Origin: Maribacter sp. ACAM166
GTDB taxonomy: Bacteria > Bacteroidota > Bacteroidia > Flavobacteriales > Flavobacteriaceae
DNA: 64,000 nucleotides
Assembly (NCBI RefSeq): GCF_005771495.1
Contig: NZ_VAUW01000008.1
Location: 1-64,000 of the forward strand
Direction: 5' to 3'
Below, piece by piece: positions 54,134 to 63,652 of this stretch (position 1 is the stretch's first letter; every line of letters starts with the position of its first letter). The notes below the pieces were generated by a model. That model made no database searches. It was not told the origin of the DNA and was given only the letters and a program-made list of their open reading frames with translations. The translations under genes were made by a program, and so were the position numbers.

Positions 54134-55567
54134 ATGAACCAAAGAACAATTCTGTTAGTTTTATTGATATGGTTAGGTATATTTTCTGCTGATAGCCATG
54201 CCCAAGAATGCCCTACTATGACCGCTCCACTTAATGGAGACATCAATGTTCCAGTAGATAATCTTATTAGCTGGACAGCTGTCAATGGGGTTATCGGCTA
54301 CCTAATTTCATTAGGCACAACCCCAGGCGGAGGCGAAATTATCAACAGACGATCGTCTGGTCTAAATAATTTCTATCAACCTGAAGTTGGATTGCCTGAA
54401 AACACGAAAATTTATGTCACCATAAGGCTATTTCTTCCTGACGCGCCAATAAAAGTGTGTCCTTTAAAAATTTTCACTACCGTTGAAGTAAAAGACCCAC
54501 CTGACTGCACTTCTTTGGTAACACCCTTAAATGAAGAAATAGAAGTACGGGTAGATACTAACATTAAATGGAATTACGCTCCAGGAGCTACCAATTACAG
54601 AATATCTATAGGCTATTCACCCGGTAATTACAATATCATTGATGATTATGAAACCGGCAACAAACTATCCTTCAAACCAGATCAAAATCTTGAACTAAAT
54701 CAATTCGTTTATCTTAGAATTATTCCCTTTAACGAAAATGGTGAAGCAACAAACTGTAGTGAAGAATATTTTACAACGGGTGAACCAACAGTGCGTTGCA
54801 ATACGAATGACTTCCCTACTATTTCCATTCTAGATAAAATTTCACTTTGCACCAATAGTGGTGGTGGCATTTTAACTACCAAAGATCAAGCTAGAGGTTA
54901 TAGATGGATTAAAATAAATACAAATGGTAGTGAAGAGGTGCTATCGATAACCCGTAGTCTAGAATATGATGAAGTAGGCTCTTATCGCCTAGAATTGTAC
55001 AATGCAGTATCTGAATTTGGGGCGAACATTGAATGCCTAGTAACAAAGAATTTTGAGATTGTGTATTCAGAAGCTCCCCAAATAGAAAACGTTTTAATAT
55101 CAAGAGATCTCAATGGACTTCGTTTAGAAATAGTTGCAACTGGTATAGGAGAATATGAATACTCTTATGAAAGTGATATATTCGGATTTCAAGATAGCGC
55201 TATATTTACAAATGTAAAACCTGGCGAACGAACGGTTTTTGTTCGAGATAAACTCGGATGTGGACTAACACAACGGTTGGTTGAAAAAAAGTTATCCTCT
55301 AAAGACTTTCCATCTTTTTTTACTCCAAATGGCGATGGTATAAATGATTTTTGGCAACTAAACAATAAAATTAGTTCTAGTGAACTTAACATAGAATACC
55401 TATATATTTTCGATAAATATGGAAACTTACTAGTACAATTAGATCCAAAATCAGAAGGGTGGAATGGGAGTTTCAACGGCAAACAATTACCCGCAACGGA
55501 TTATTGGTTCAGGGCAATATCATTTTCACAAAAAGAAGTCAAAGGTCATTTTAGCCTGAAACGCTAA
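54134..55567 (+). CDS. T9SS type B sorting-domain protein, two N-terminal repeats
   Basis: 477 residues, paralogous to its neighbours. Signal peptide MNQRTILLVLLIWLGIFSA, then two Cys-initiated modules (CPTMTAPLNGD and CTSLVTPLNEE), the immunoglobulin-like middle part with CTNSGGGIL and DKLGCG, and the terminal sorting domain (FFTPNGDGINDFW, IFDKYGN, EGWNGSFNG, FSLKR). One N-terminal module fewer than the first paralog. Start 4 bp after it, so they form an operon. Confidence 0.93.
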   Translation: MNQRTILLVLLIWLGIFSADSHAQECPTMTAPLNGDINVPVDNLISWTAVNGVIGYLISLGTTPGGGEIINRRSSGLNNFYQPEVGLPENTKIYVTIRLFLPDAPIKVCPLKIFTTVEVKDPPDCTSLVTPLNEEIEVRVDTNIKWNYAPGATNYRISIGYSPGNYNIIDDYETGNKLSFKPDQNLELNQFVYLRIIPFNENGEATNCSEEYFTTGEPTVRCNTNDFPTISILDKISLCTNSGGGILTTKDQARGYRWIKINTNGSEEVLSITRSLEYDEVGSYRLELYNAVSEFGANIECLVTKNFEIVYSEAPQIENVLISRDLNGLRLEIVATGIGEYEYSYESDIFGFQDSAIFTNVKPGERTVFVRDKLGCGLTQRLVEKKLSSKDFPSFFTPNGDGINDFWQLNNKISSSELNIEYLYIFDKYGNLLVQLDPKSEGWNGSFNGKQLPATDYWFRAISFSQKEVKGHFSLKR

Positions 55568-55585
55568 TAAAAAAATGAGTAATCA

Positions 55586-57052
55586 ATGAATATCAAAATA
55601 ATGTCTTTTAATCTAAAGTACTTCGGCATTCTTTTGACCTACTCCTTAGTATGGAGCCAAGATTGTCCAAAATTTAATTACCCTACCAATGGCGAACTGA
55701 ATGTCGCCGTAGAAGCAACATTAACATGGCCAGAGGTTGTAGGGTATAATGGATACCTATTATCTATCGGAAGAACACCACAAGGCAAAGATATTCTCAA
55801 TGCAAAACCGATTGGAACAATTACATCATATACACCGCCCTTAGGGTTCCCAGATAAAACAAGGCTTTATGCTACCTTGAGCTTGGTACCCTTTGACGGC
55901 CCACCCATCGCTTGCCAAGAAATTTCATTTACAACCACTACTGTAACCACAGCACCACCTTGCTCCATTTTGATTGCCCCAGACAATAATGCCGCTAGCG
56001 TGACAATCATAACCGATATCGAATGGGCATATGCCCCAACAGCCACTGGCTACGTTTTATCAATCGGCACAGAACCAAATGGAACCGATATCGTTAACAA
56101 ATTAGATATGAAAAATAATTTGAGCTATGATCCTCCCGAAGATTTACCTCAAAATTCCTCAGTATATGTTACCATTGTTCCTTATAATGATATAGGTGCA
56201 GCAGTGTATTGCATTGAAGAAATTTTCACTACTAGTATGGCATTGTATATCTGTGACCCTTATTTCAATGAGGCCACAGGCGAACTTATTTACCGAGCAC
56301 CACAAATTAATTTACCTAATATCGTAGGTATTTGTAGTGATGAACTACCCTATACAATTTCGACTGATGATGAAGCAGATGGTTTTAGGTGGTATTTAAC
56401 AAATAGTGGTAGCGCAGAATCACTATTATCGCAAGCACGAAGTGTAGATGTTTTAATACCGGGAAGGTATAGGTTTGAAGCTTACAATACTATTACCACT
56501 GAAGACGGTATTATAGAATGCGTGAGTTCCAAACTATTTGATGTAGTTGCATCACAAGCAGCCACCATTATAGGTATTAATGTCATCAATCTAATAAACG
56601 GTAAAACAATTACTATTTCGGCTACAGGCACCGGCCAATATGAATATGCTCTAGACAACCCTGATGGGCCTTATCAAGATACTCCTATATTCACTGATGT
56701 CCCAAAAGGTTTGCATATTGCCTATGTTCGTGATAAAAATGGATGTGGAATTACAGAAAGGCCTGTAGATAGAGATATTGCTTCAAAAGATTTTCCAACC
56801 TTTTTCACACCAAACGGGGATGGCATCAATGATTATTGGCAATTTGTACCTCCACCAAAAAATTTCGAATCTGTAGTTGATATTATATTTATTTTTAACC
56901 AATTTGGTAGTCTTATTCACCAGATTAATCCGAATAACAAAGGCTGGGATGGTACGTTCAATAACAATGCTATGCCAGAGTCAGATTATTGGTTCAGAGC
57001 CAGCTTTTTAAATAGGCAAGATATTAGTGGTCATTTTTCTTTAAAGAGGTGA
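55586..57052 (+). CDS. T9SS type B sorting-domain protein, two N-terminal repeats (third paralog)
   Basis: 488 residues, possibly starting at the second Met (MSFNLKYFG) that gives a signal peptide ending LVWSQ. Two Cys-initiated modules (CPKFNYPTNGE and CSILIAPDNNA), middle part with CSDELPYTI and DKNGCG, and a sorting domain FFTPNGDGINDYWQ, EGWDG-like GWDGTFNN and final FSLKR. It is the last gene of the trio, 18 bp after the second. The sorting ends are the most conserved part, the N-terminal modules the most varied. Confidence 0.93.
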   Translation: MNIKIMSFNLKYFGILLTYSLVWSQDCPKFNYPTNGELNVAVEATLTWPEVVGYNGYLLSIGRTPQGKDILNAKPIGTITSYTPPLGFPDKTRLYATLSLVPFDGPPIACQEISFTTTTVTTAPPCSILIAPDNNAASVTIITDIEWAYAPTATGYVLSIGTEPNGTDIVNKLDMKNNLSYDPPEDLPQNSSVYVTIVPYNDIGAAVYCIEEIFTTSMALYICDPYFNEATGELIYRAPQINLPNIVGICSDELPYTISTDDEADGFRWYLTNSGSAESLLSQARSVDVLIPGRYRFEAYNTITTEDGIIECVSSKLFDVVASQAATIIGINVINLINGKTITISATGTGQYEYALDNPDGPYQDTPIFTDVPKGLHIAYVRDKNGCGITERPVDRDIASKDFPTFFTPNGDGINDYWQFVPPPKNFESVVDIIFIFNQFGSLIHQINPNNKGWDGTFNNNAMPESDYWFRASFLNRQDISGHFSLKR

Positions 57053-57216
57053 TAGAAATCCTGCCGACTTACGTCTAATTTAGAATTCGACTTTTGTATT
57101 TTTATACGCTGTTATAGTATGATACGGACTTCCTTATAATTTCCTCATACGCAAAGATTTATAATGAATTCTTAAGCAATTCAGCTTAAAGAACTCAAAA
57201 AAGAGAATTACAATAC

Positions 57217-59205
57217 ATGAAATTCAAAGTAGTATCAGAATTTAAACCTACCGGTGATCAGCCTAACGCTATTAAAGAATTGGTAAAAGGACTCAATGAA
57301 GATGAAAAGTATCAGACCTTATTGGGTGTAACAGGTTCCGGAAAAACCTTTACGGTCGCCAATGTTATAGAAGAAGTCCAAAAACCTACCTTAGTATTGG
57401 CCCATAATAAAACACTAGCGGCTCAATTATATTCAGAGTTTAAACAGTTTTTCCCCAACAATGCTGTTGAATACTTTGTATCCTATTACGATTACTATCA
57501 ACCAGAAGCGTATATCCCTACTAGTGGCGTTTATATAGAAAAAGATCTTTCGATTAATGAGGATATTGAAAAGTTACGGCTTAGCGCTACTTCTTCCCTT
57601 CTTTCGGGCAGAAGAGATGTAATTGTTATCGCTTCGGTTTCCTGTTTATATGGTATCGGGAATCCAGTTGAATTTAAAAAGAATGTAATATCAATCAAAA
57701 AAGACCAGGTTATTGCCAGAACTAAACTAATGCATCAATTGGTTCAGTCGCTTTATTCAAGAACTATGGCAGAATTTAAGAACGGTAACTTTCGAGTAAA
57801 GGGGGACGTGGTTGATGTTTTTCCAAGTTACGCAGATCATGCCTATAGAATCCACTTCTTTGGAGATGAAATTGAGGAAATAGAGGCATTTGATCCTTTT
57901 AACAATAACATTATTGAAGTATACGAAACCCTAAACATTTATCCGGCAAATATGTTTGTAACCTCGAAGGATGTATTACAGAATGCCATTCATCATATTC
58001 AAGATGATTTGGTTAAACAGATGGATTATTTTAAAGACATTGCCAAGCCTCTTGAAGCAAAACGCTTAGAAGAGCGTACAAATTTCGATTTGGAGATGAT
58101 ACGCGAGCTTGGTTATTGCTCTGGTATTGAAAATTACTCAAGATACTTAGATGGCCGTGAACCAGGCACAAGGCCTTTCTGTCTTTTAGATTATTTTCCC
58201 GATGACTATTTAATGGTGATTGATGAAAGCCATGTTACCATACCACAGGTACATGCAATGTATGGTGGTGACAGGTCACGAAAAATTAATTTAGTCGAAT
58301 ACGGGTTTCGCTTGCCCGCAGCAATGGATAACCGACCCTTGAAATTCGAAGAATTTGAAGCGTTGCAAAATCAAGTATTATACGTTAGTGCTACACCCGC
58401 AGATTATGAATTACAACTAAGCCAAGGTGTATATGTTGAACAGGTAATTAGACCAACTGGCCTATTAGATCCAATAATAGAAATTAGACCGAGTTTAAAT
58501 CAAATTGATGATTTGGTTGAAGAAATACATAAAAGAGTAGAAAAGGATGAACGAACTTTGGTGACCACCTTAACCAAAAGAATGGCCGAAGAATTAGCAA
58601 AGTACATGGATAGAATTAGTGTTCGATGCAGGTATATTCATAGCGATGTTGACACTTTAGAACGTGTTGAAATTATGCAAGATTTAAGAAAAGGAATCTT
58701 TGATGTGCTTATTGGAGTGAATTTATTACGGGAAGGATTGGATCTTCCAGAGGTCTCTTTAGTGGCAATTTTGGATGCAGATAAAGAAGGATTTTTACGT
58801 AGTAATAGATCGTTAACGCAGACTGTTGGTAGAGCAGCAAGACACCTAAACGGTACGGCAATTATGTATGCAGATAAGATAACTTCAAGCATGCAAAAAA
58901 CGATTGACGAAACAAACTACAGGCGTGAAAAACAAATCAAATACAACACAGATAATAACCAAGTTCCAACTGCTTTAAACAAAAGTTTAGACAATGTTTT
59001 ATCTAAGAATTCCGTTTCAACATATCACTTTATCAAAGAGGAATTGCGTGCTGCTGAACCTAACTTGGAATACATGACCAAAGAGCAAGTCGAGAAAATG
59101 ATTAAGGAGAAAAGAAAAGCTATGGAAAAAGCGGCTAAAGAACTTGATTTTATGCAAGCTGCTAAGTTAAGAGATGAAATAAAATCACTTCAAGAACAAG
59201 AATGA
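57217..59205 (+). CDS. uvrB: Excinuclease ABC subunit B
   Basis: Helicase-like damage-verification subunit of nucleotide excision repair, 662 residues. Walker A GVTGSGKT near 40, the beta-hairpin YYDYYQPEAYIP near 90, DESHVT near 335, the GLDLPEV helicase motif, QTVGRAARH near 540 and the C-terminal UVR domain (EKAAKELDFMQAAKLRDEI) that contacts UvrC. Length and motifs are normal. Single gene, with no obvious SOS-type operator. Confidence 0.98.
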   Translation: MKFKVVSEFKPTGDQPNAIKELVKGLNEDEKYQTLLGVTGSGKTFTVANVIEEVQKPTLVLAHNKTLAAQLYSEFKQFFPNNAVEYFVSYYDYYQPEAYIPTSGVYIEKDLSINEDIEKLRLSATSSLLSGRRDVIVIASVSCLYGIGNPVEFKKNVISIKKDQVIARTKLMHQLVQSLYSRTMAEFKNGNFRVKGDVVDVFPSYADHAYRIHFFGDEIEEIEAFDPFNNNIIEVYETLNIYPANMFVTSKDVLQNAIHHIQDDLVKQMDYFKDIAKPLEAKRLEERTNFDLEMIRELGYCSGIENYSRYLDGREPGTRPFCLLDYFPDDYLMVIDESHVTIPQVHAMYGGDRSRKINLVEYGFRLPAAMDNRPLKFEEFEALQNQVLYVSATPADYELQLSQGVYVEQVIRPTGLLDPIIEIRPSLNQIDDLVEEIHKRVEKDERTLVTTLTKRMAEELAKYMDRISVRCRYIHSDVDTLERVEIMQDLRKGIFDVLIGVNLLREGLDLPEVSLVAILDADKEGFLRSNRSLTQTVGRAARHLNGTAIMYADKITSSMQKTIDETNYRREKQIKYNTDNNQVPTALNKSLDNVLSKNSVSTYHFIKEELRAAEPNLEYMTKEQVEKMIKEKRKAMEKAAKELDFMQAAKLRDEIKSLQEQE

Positions 59206-59344
59206 CTTATATGTATTAAACATTCTTTAAAGAAATTAAAAATATAAATGAATACTTTATCCTTAAACACTTAAATAATTGATTTTAAATACTAAGTTGT
59301 ATTTTTTTAGACAAGACTAAATTAAATAAAATCAGTATAAAAAT

Positions 59345-60824
59345 ATAAATAAGACTACTTTTCAATCTATTTATAGGTTACTCTTTCAGCGCACCAAACA
59401 GTTAGAGTCAAGCCGTAGAAAGCACTAAATTAAAATTTCCAACAAACGAAATTTTCAATGTAGCGATTACTAATTTACATTATTTTTTTAGACTGCAAAA
59501 TGATGGGAATTTTTCAGAACAAATTAAAGAAAATAAACAATGGCGCAATCGTATTTTTACTGCTTTTAATTTGAAAACTAAGATTATATAAACAGATGAA
59601 GCCCCCTACTATTCGCTAAAAAAATATTTGGTTAAAACAGAAATAACATTCTCATTTATATGCAAAGATATGGGCAACTAATTAATAGTTTTATAGGGTC
59701 TCAACCTAACCCTTTTGAAGGATTTAAAAATGAAATTTGAAACCTTACAAGTTTCAATTTGTCTCAAAATTCGATTGGTGACAATGGGGAGGTTTTTGCG
59801 CATTCGGCTTCCAATTAAAAAAGTCTGCCCATATCGCTAATTTTGAAAGCGAACAATATAATGCCAGATTATGTCATAAAAGTAATCATGGATTATCAAG
59901 AAGAATTAGAACCTCCTGATTTACCAAAGGCTGTTTTATAAAAAAAATATTTCCTAAAAACTGAAATGTTTTTTATTATGAATGGAACAAAACACCTCTT
60001 AAATCCACTTACACTCATTTTTGGTACACGAGAAATTGTAACTACAAACCAATGCGTATTTGGACCAAAATATACTATTCATGGTGGTCAATGTCAAAAC
60101 TATGCTCCGCATCCAGGTTTTGAAGCAGCATGTCTAATAGGCAATCTATAGAATGAACAAGACATCGTACAAATACCAAGATTTAACGATGGGGTACTCT
60201 TGACAGAACGTGCTAAACAAGTAGTAGGATGATACCTAAAAACACAGATAGTCTAAAAATAACGCTTGGTATTTCTGATTCTGAACACATCCCCCTACCT
60301 ACCAAGAAACCTTACAATTACCCTCGTTAAATATTAGAGGGTTAAAACAGAAAGGAAGTACGAACCATAATCACCGAAGAAGCCTTTATTGAAATTGACG
60401 TGAGATTGGTACAGAGACGCCTACAGAAAGACAAATTAAGCTACTGCGCGATTACATCACAGCACTAGCTATCATTTCAGTCAATTCATAACCAATCAAC
60501 GAAGAGCGCACTACTATTAAGAAGCTGGCTACATTATAAGAATAGCGTCAAACTCTTTAGAAATGATATGGATATGCCTATTGACACTTTCTTAAATAGC
60601 ACCCCTGAGTAGGGTATATATAAATCACATTGTAAATATGAGAATCACAGAAGGCCTTGCAACCAATGGCTACTTTTATTAAAACATTGGATGTTCCTAC
60701 AGTTTCTATACGAATTCCTAAGCCAGATAACAGTATTCATAGTCCGGACGAAAACCTAAAACTAGGAAACTTTAGCAAAGGAGTTATAGCTTGCCTAGCT
60801 ATTCTAACCGAACGATTACCATAA
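59345..60824 (+). pseudogene. Decayed M20-family metallopeptidase gene
   Basis: Read across frames, this region carries an ordered set of M20 peptidase pieces broken by stops and shifts: an export-like LFNLFIGYSFSAPNS, then FRLQNDGNFSEQIKENKQW (about 59490-59545), IMDYQEELEPPDLPKAV (59887-59940), NGTKHLLNPLTL and VFGPKYTIHGGQCQNYAPHP-like text (59980-60120), FNDGVLLTERAKQ (60183-60221), IDVRLV and RQIKLLRDYITA in the dimerisation domain (60398-60470), and a final FIKTLDVPTVSIRIPKPDNS with SPDENLKLGNF (60678-60780). The order and spacing match the family, so it is a once-functional exported di-zinc peptidase, now inactive. The frame 59966-60151 is only one fragment of it. It ends at a terminator hairpin. 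Confidence 0.85.
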
Positions 60825-60857
60825 AAAAGTGCTTTGATTTCTCAAAACACTTTTTTT
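60823..60857 (-). terminator. Bidirectional terminator between the M20 relic and hsp20
   Basis: Stem aaaaaagtgctttga/tcaaaacactttttt with one wobble, loop of 4-5 bases and a T run, lying between the relic and the convergent Hsp20 gene. Confidence 0.75.
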
Positions 60858-60906
60858 ATAAATAACTTAAACCAACTCAAAAATCTAAACCTTAAAACGC
60901 AATACC

Positions 60907-61332
60907 TTACTTAATTTCAATCATTCTTTTTGGCTTAGGCAATGCTTCCTCTTTTTTAGGAAGGGTGAACTTTAAAATTCCGCCAGCATAGGTCGCTTCA
61001 ATTTTATTTGTCGCTACGGTTTCCGGAAGAGTAAATGCTCTTTTAAAAGAAGTTATAGCAAATTCTTTTCGAGTATAATTCTCCTTAGAATCTTCACCTA
61101 ACTCTTTAACTTCAGCAGAAATAGTTAAAACCAAATCATCTATTTCCATATTAAAGTCCTCTTTTTTTCTCCCCGGAACAAAAAGTTCCAATTCAAAATT
61201 AATTTCGTTCTCTTTAATATTTACGGCCGGTATTGCCGTTCTAGCATTCTGTGTTCCACCAAACCAATCTGGTCTAAATATTTCATTCATTAAGGCTGGA
61301 AACAATACTTCATTTCTTTTTGTCAAACTCAT
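60907..61332 (-). CDS. Small heat shock protein, Hsp20/alpha-crystallin family
   Basis: 141 residues: a short N-terminal arm (FPALMNEIFRPDWFGG), an alpha-crystallin domain with VNIKENEINFELELFVPG and the YAGGILKFTLPKKEE block that carries the conserved Gly-x-Leu, and a short C-terminal tail with the IxI-like MIEIK. It holds unfolded proteins under stress. A TGACACTTTGTCA palindrome lies about 74 bp upstream in the divergent spacer and may be involved in its control. Confidence 0.96.
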   Translation of the reverse strand: MSLTKRNEVLFPALMNEIFRPDWFGGTQNARTAIPAVNIKENEINFELELFVPGRKKEDFNMEIDDLVLTISAEVKELGEDSKENYTRKEFAITSFKRAFTLPETVATNKIEATYAGGILKFTLPKKEEALPKPKRMIEIK

Positions 61333-61405
61333 AATCGTATATTTTATTTATAGTAATGTATTAGTTGCTTTAACTAGAGCAAACAATATACCCTTTACTA
61401 AACAA

Positions 61406-61418
61406 TGACACTTTGTCA
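61406..61418. promoter_or_regulatory. Palindrome TGACACTTTGTCA upstream of hsp20
   Basis: Perfect inverted repeat tgac-acttt-gtca in the spacer between hsp20 and the DUF2254 gene. A related half-sided motif, tgtcaaattgtc, follows at about 61438-61449. A regulator binding site is plausible; which regulator is not known. Confidence 0.45.
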
Positions 61419-61536
61419 CTTATCACTGTTTTATTGATGTCAAATTGTCTTGTTTTGCTAATTTGAGTCTTAAATAATAGCATATAAGTCTCTTTTTAGA
61501 TGCTACCTTTATTAGATTTATAGCTGAATCCATCAC

Positions 61537-62805
61537 ATGAATAGAATTACAAACTTTTTTTATAAAATTCGAAGTAAAATAGCCTTCTTCCCTTCTGTAA
61601 TTTCATTTGCTGGATTAATGCTAGCATTTTTCATGATCTATCTAGAGCAAATAGATGTATCAGCTTATTTAATGGATGTTGCACCAGGACTGGTTATTGA
61701 TAATACAGATACGGCGAAAACACTTTTAAGCACTTTGATAGGTGGTCTTATTTCCTTGACGGTATTCAGTTTTTCTATGGTAATGGTGTTGTTAAACCAA
61801 GCATCTAGTAATTTCTCGCCTAGGGTGCTGCCTGGTATCATTTCTAATCAAAAGCATCAAGTTGTACTCGGGCAATATATTGCAACGATCTTATACAATA
61901 TATTTATTCTAGTATCTATTGAGCCCACTGAAAACAAATATCAAACGCCAGGGTTCTCTGTATTGATAGGAATAATTTTAACAGTACTATGTTTGGCCTC
62001 TTTCATCTATTTTATTCATAACATCTCACAAGCCATACAAGTTGGAAATATATTGACCAATATTCATAAAAAGACTAAAACCGCAATTGTATCAATAATA
62101 AAGGAACAAAAGGAAAATTCCTTTGATTTTCCTCAAACAGAGCATTGGGAAAAATACACCGTCAACAGAGTAGGATATTTTTACGGAATACTGAAAGATA
62201 ATCTTATTGATATTTGCAAGCAGCAAGAAACTAAGGTTACGATAGAATTATTCAAAGGTCAATTTATATTAGACGGTACAGTGGGCATTATATCAGAAAA
62301 GCCACTATCAAAAAAAGTAGAGATTGAAATAATGGAAACACTATTATTTAGTAGAGAAGAATTGGTAGGAGAAAATTACATATATGGATTTAGGCAAATA
62401 TCCGAAATAGGAGTAAAGGCCATGTCTCCCGGAATTAACGACCCAGGCACAGCCTTGAATACCATTGATTATCTAACCTCATTATTTCTTGTTTTGATGA
62501 AAAAATCAGATTTTGAATATATACACGATAAAGAAGGAACCAATTGGGCACGTATTAAATGTGTCAAGTTTTCAGAAGTACTATATAACGTTATGGCCAC
62601 ATACCGCCAATATTGCAAACATGATATTACAGTTATGAGAAAATTGATGCACATGCTACATACCCTAACTTCACATGTGATAAATTCAAATCAAATGAAA
62701 GACATTGAAATAGAGATTGAACAATTAAACATAGATGCTAAAATAGGTATCGAAAATAAGAGAGATTTAAGTAAAATTGATGTAGATTTTATTTCTTGGT
62801 CTTAA
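61537..62805 (+). CDS. DUF2254 family membrane protein
   Basis: 422 residues. Membrane segments near 17-40, 60-90 (LLSTLIGGLISLTVFSFSMVMVLL in pieces), 105-130 and 138-165, then a large cytoplasmic part. The conserved GVKAMSPGINDPGTALNTID block near 290-310 marks the family. Function not established; such proteins are widespread in bacteria and were once named only as predicted membrane proteins. Its stop overlaps the TerB-like gene by 4 bp. Confidence 0.9.
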   Translation: MNRITNFFYKIRSKIAFFPSVISFAGLMLAFFMIYLEQIDVSAYLMDVAPGLVIDNTDTAKTLLSTLIGGLISLTVFSFSMVMVLLNQASSNFSPRVLPGIISNQKHQVVLGQYIATILYNIFILVSIEPTENKYQTPGFSVLIGIILTVLCLASFIYFIHNISQAIQVGNILTNIHKKTKTAIVSIIKEQKENSFDFPQTEHWEKYTVNRVGYFYGILKDNLIDICKQQETKVTIELFKGQFILDGTVGIISEKPLSKKVEIEIMETLLFSREELVGENYIYGFRQISEIGVKAMSPGINDPGTALNTIDYLTSLFLVLMKKSDFEYIHDKEGTNWARIKCVKFSEVLYNVMATYRQYCKHDITVMRKLMHMLHTLTSHVINSNQMKDIEIEIEQLNIDAKIGIENKRDLSKIDVDFISWS

Positions 62806-63203
62806 TTATAATAGGCTTTAAAAATGTTTATTAAAACATCTGGTGGCACAATTTTATCAGGATATTGATGCATAATTGATAATACTTGCTGAATAGCGCC
62901 TGGCGGCAACCCCATACTCAAACCTATATCATGTAATCTTTTAATTTCAATTAATTCTTGCTGATTATCAACATTCATTAGTAAGACTAATCTGTGAAAT
63001 TGAACAATACGTTCAGATTGCGACTTAGGTATCACATGCTCTACATCATGCTTAAACAGACGATCAAAAGTCAATTTAGTTACTTCTAACTGTTGAGCTA
63101 CCGAAAATAGAAAATCATATTCCATTTCCTTTATCTCATTGTTCACTTTGGCAAACCCAATCATTTCTGACAGAATACTAAGTTTTTCCTTTTCTGTAGG
63201 CAT
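62802..63203 (-). CDS. TerB-like protein
   Basis: 133-residue all-alpha soluble protein with the TerB-family pattern: EMIGFAKVNNEIKEMEYDFLFSVAQQL, a helical middle with FHRLVLLMNVD, and IKRLHDIGLSMGLPPGAIQQVL. TerB members belong to tellurite and general stress modules but this form occurs alone. Convergent with DUF2254, sharing the TTAA stop region. Confidence 0.85.
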   Translation of the reverse strand: MPTEKEKLSILSEMIGFAKVNNEIKEMEYDFLFSVAQQLEVTKLTFDRLFKHDVEHVIPKSQSERIVQFHRLVLLMNVDNQQELIEIKRLHDIGLSMGLPPGAIQQVLSIMHQYPDKIVPPDVLINIFKAYYN

Positions 63204-63652
63204 AATCTATTACAATGAATTGATTTTCATAAGTATAACTAAAAAAAAAGCACTAAAGTATTTTTATTTCAATTAATACCTCAACTCAATATACTTTCAA
63301 CCTGAACAAGTACGATGTAGCGCATACTTTGTAAAATACATATTAATCATACGCTGGCATTCTACAAAATCTTTGCGAAAATATAAATTATAAAGAAAAC
63401 TTCTGATAGTATTTAACGACAAACCAATCCCTTCTTTATTGAATCCTCTCAATCATTCTAAATATTCATGTTGCACTTATGACTTAGACTTCTATAAAAT
63501 CTCATAAGTTTACTTGAGCTATTTTTAGATAGAATAACGTTATCCTCGCCCTAATCAATTCATCAATCAAATCCTGGTTCAAATCAATATTCTTTACTAG
63601 TAACCAAAGAGTACATAAATTTATAATACCTTGCGGTGCTTAAATAGGTACT
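63204..63652. other. Intergenic gap containing a decayed IS30 tail
   Basis: 449 bases between the TerB-like and DUF1456 genes. The only structure I can see is the IS30-like relic at 63409-63487. The rest is AT-rich without gene, tRNA or repeat. Confidence 0.5.
63409..63487 (+). mobile_element. Relic of an IS30-type right end
   Basis: The segment 63470-63487 (gttgcacttatgacttag) nearly repeats the transposase 3' end at 472-489 (gttgcacttatgggttga). Just upstream, allowing one frameshift, come VFNDKPI and NPLNHSK, resembling the LN-x-RP...NP tail of IS30 transposases, followed by VALMT and a stop. The rest of the element is gone. Confidence 0.5.

Noticed and set aside
59966-60151. A 61-residue orphan protein
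   Set aside because: Its sequence is an internal piece of the decayed M20 peptidase, with the other pieces in order on either side.
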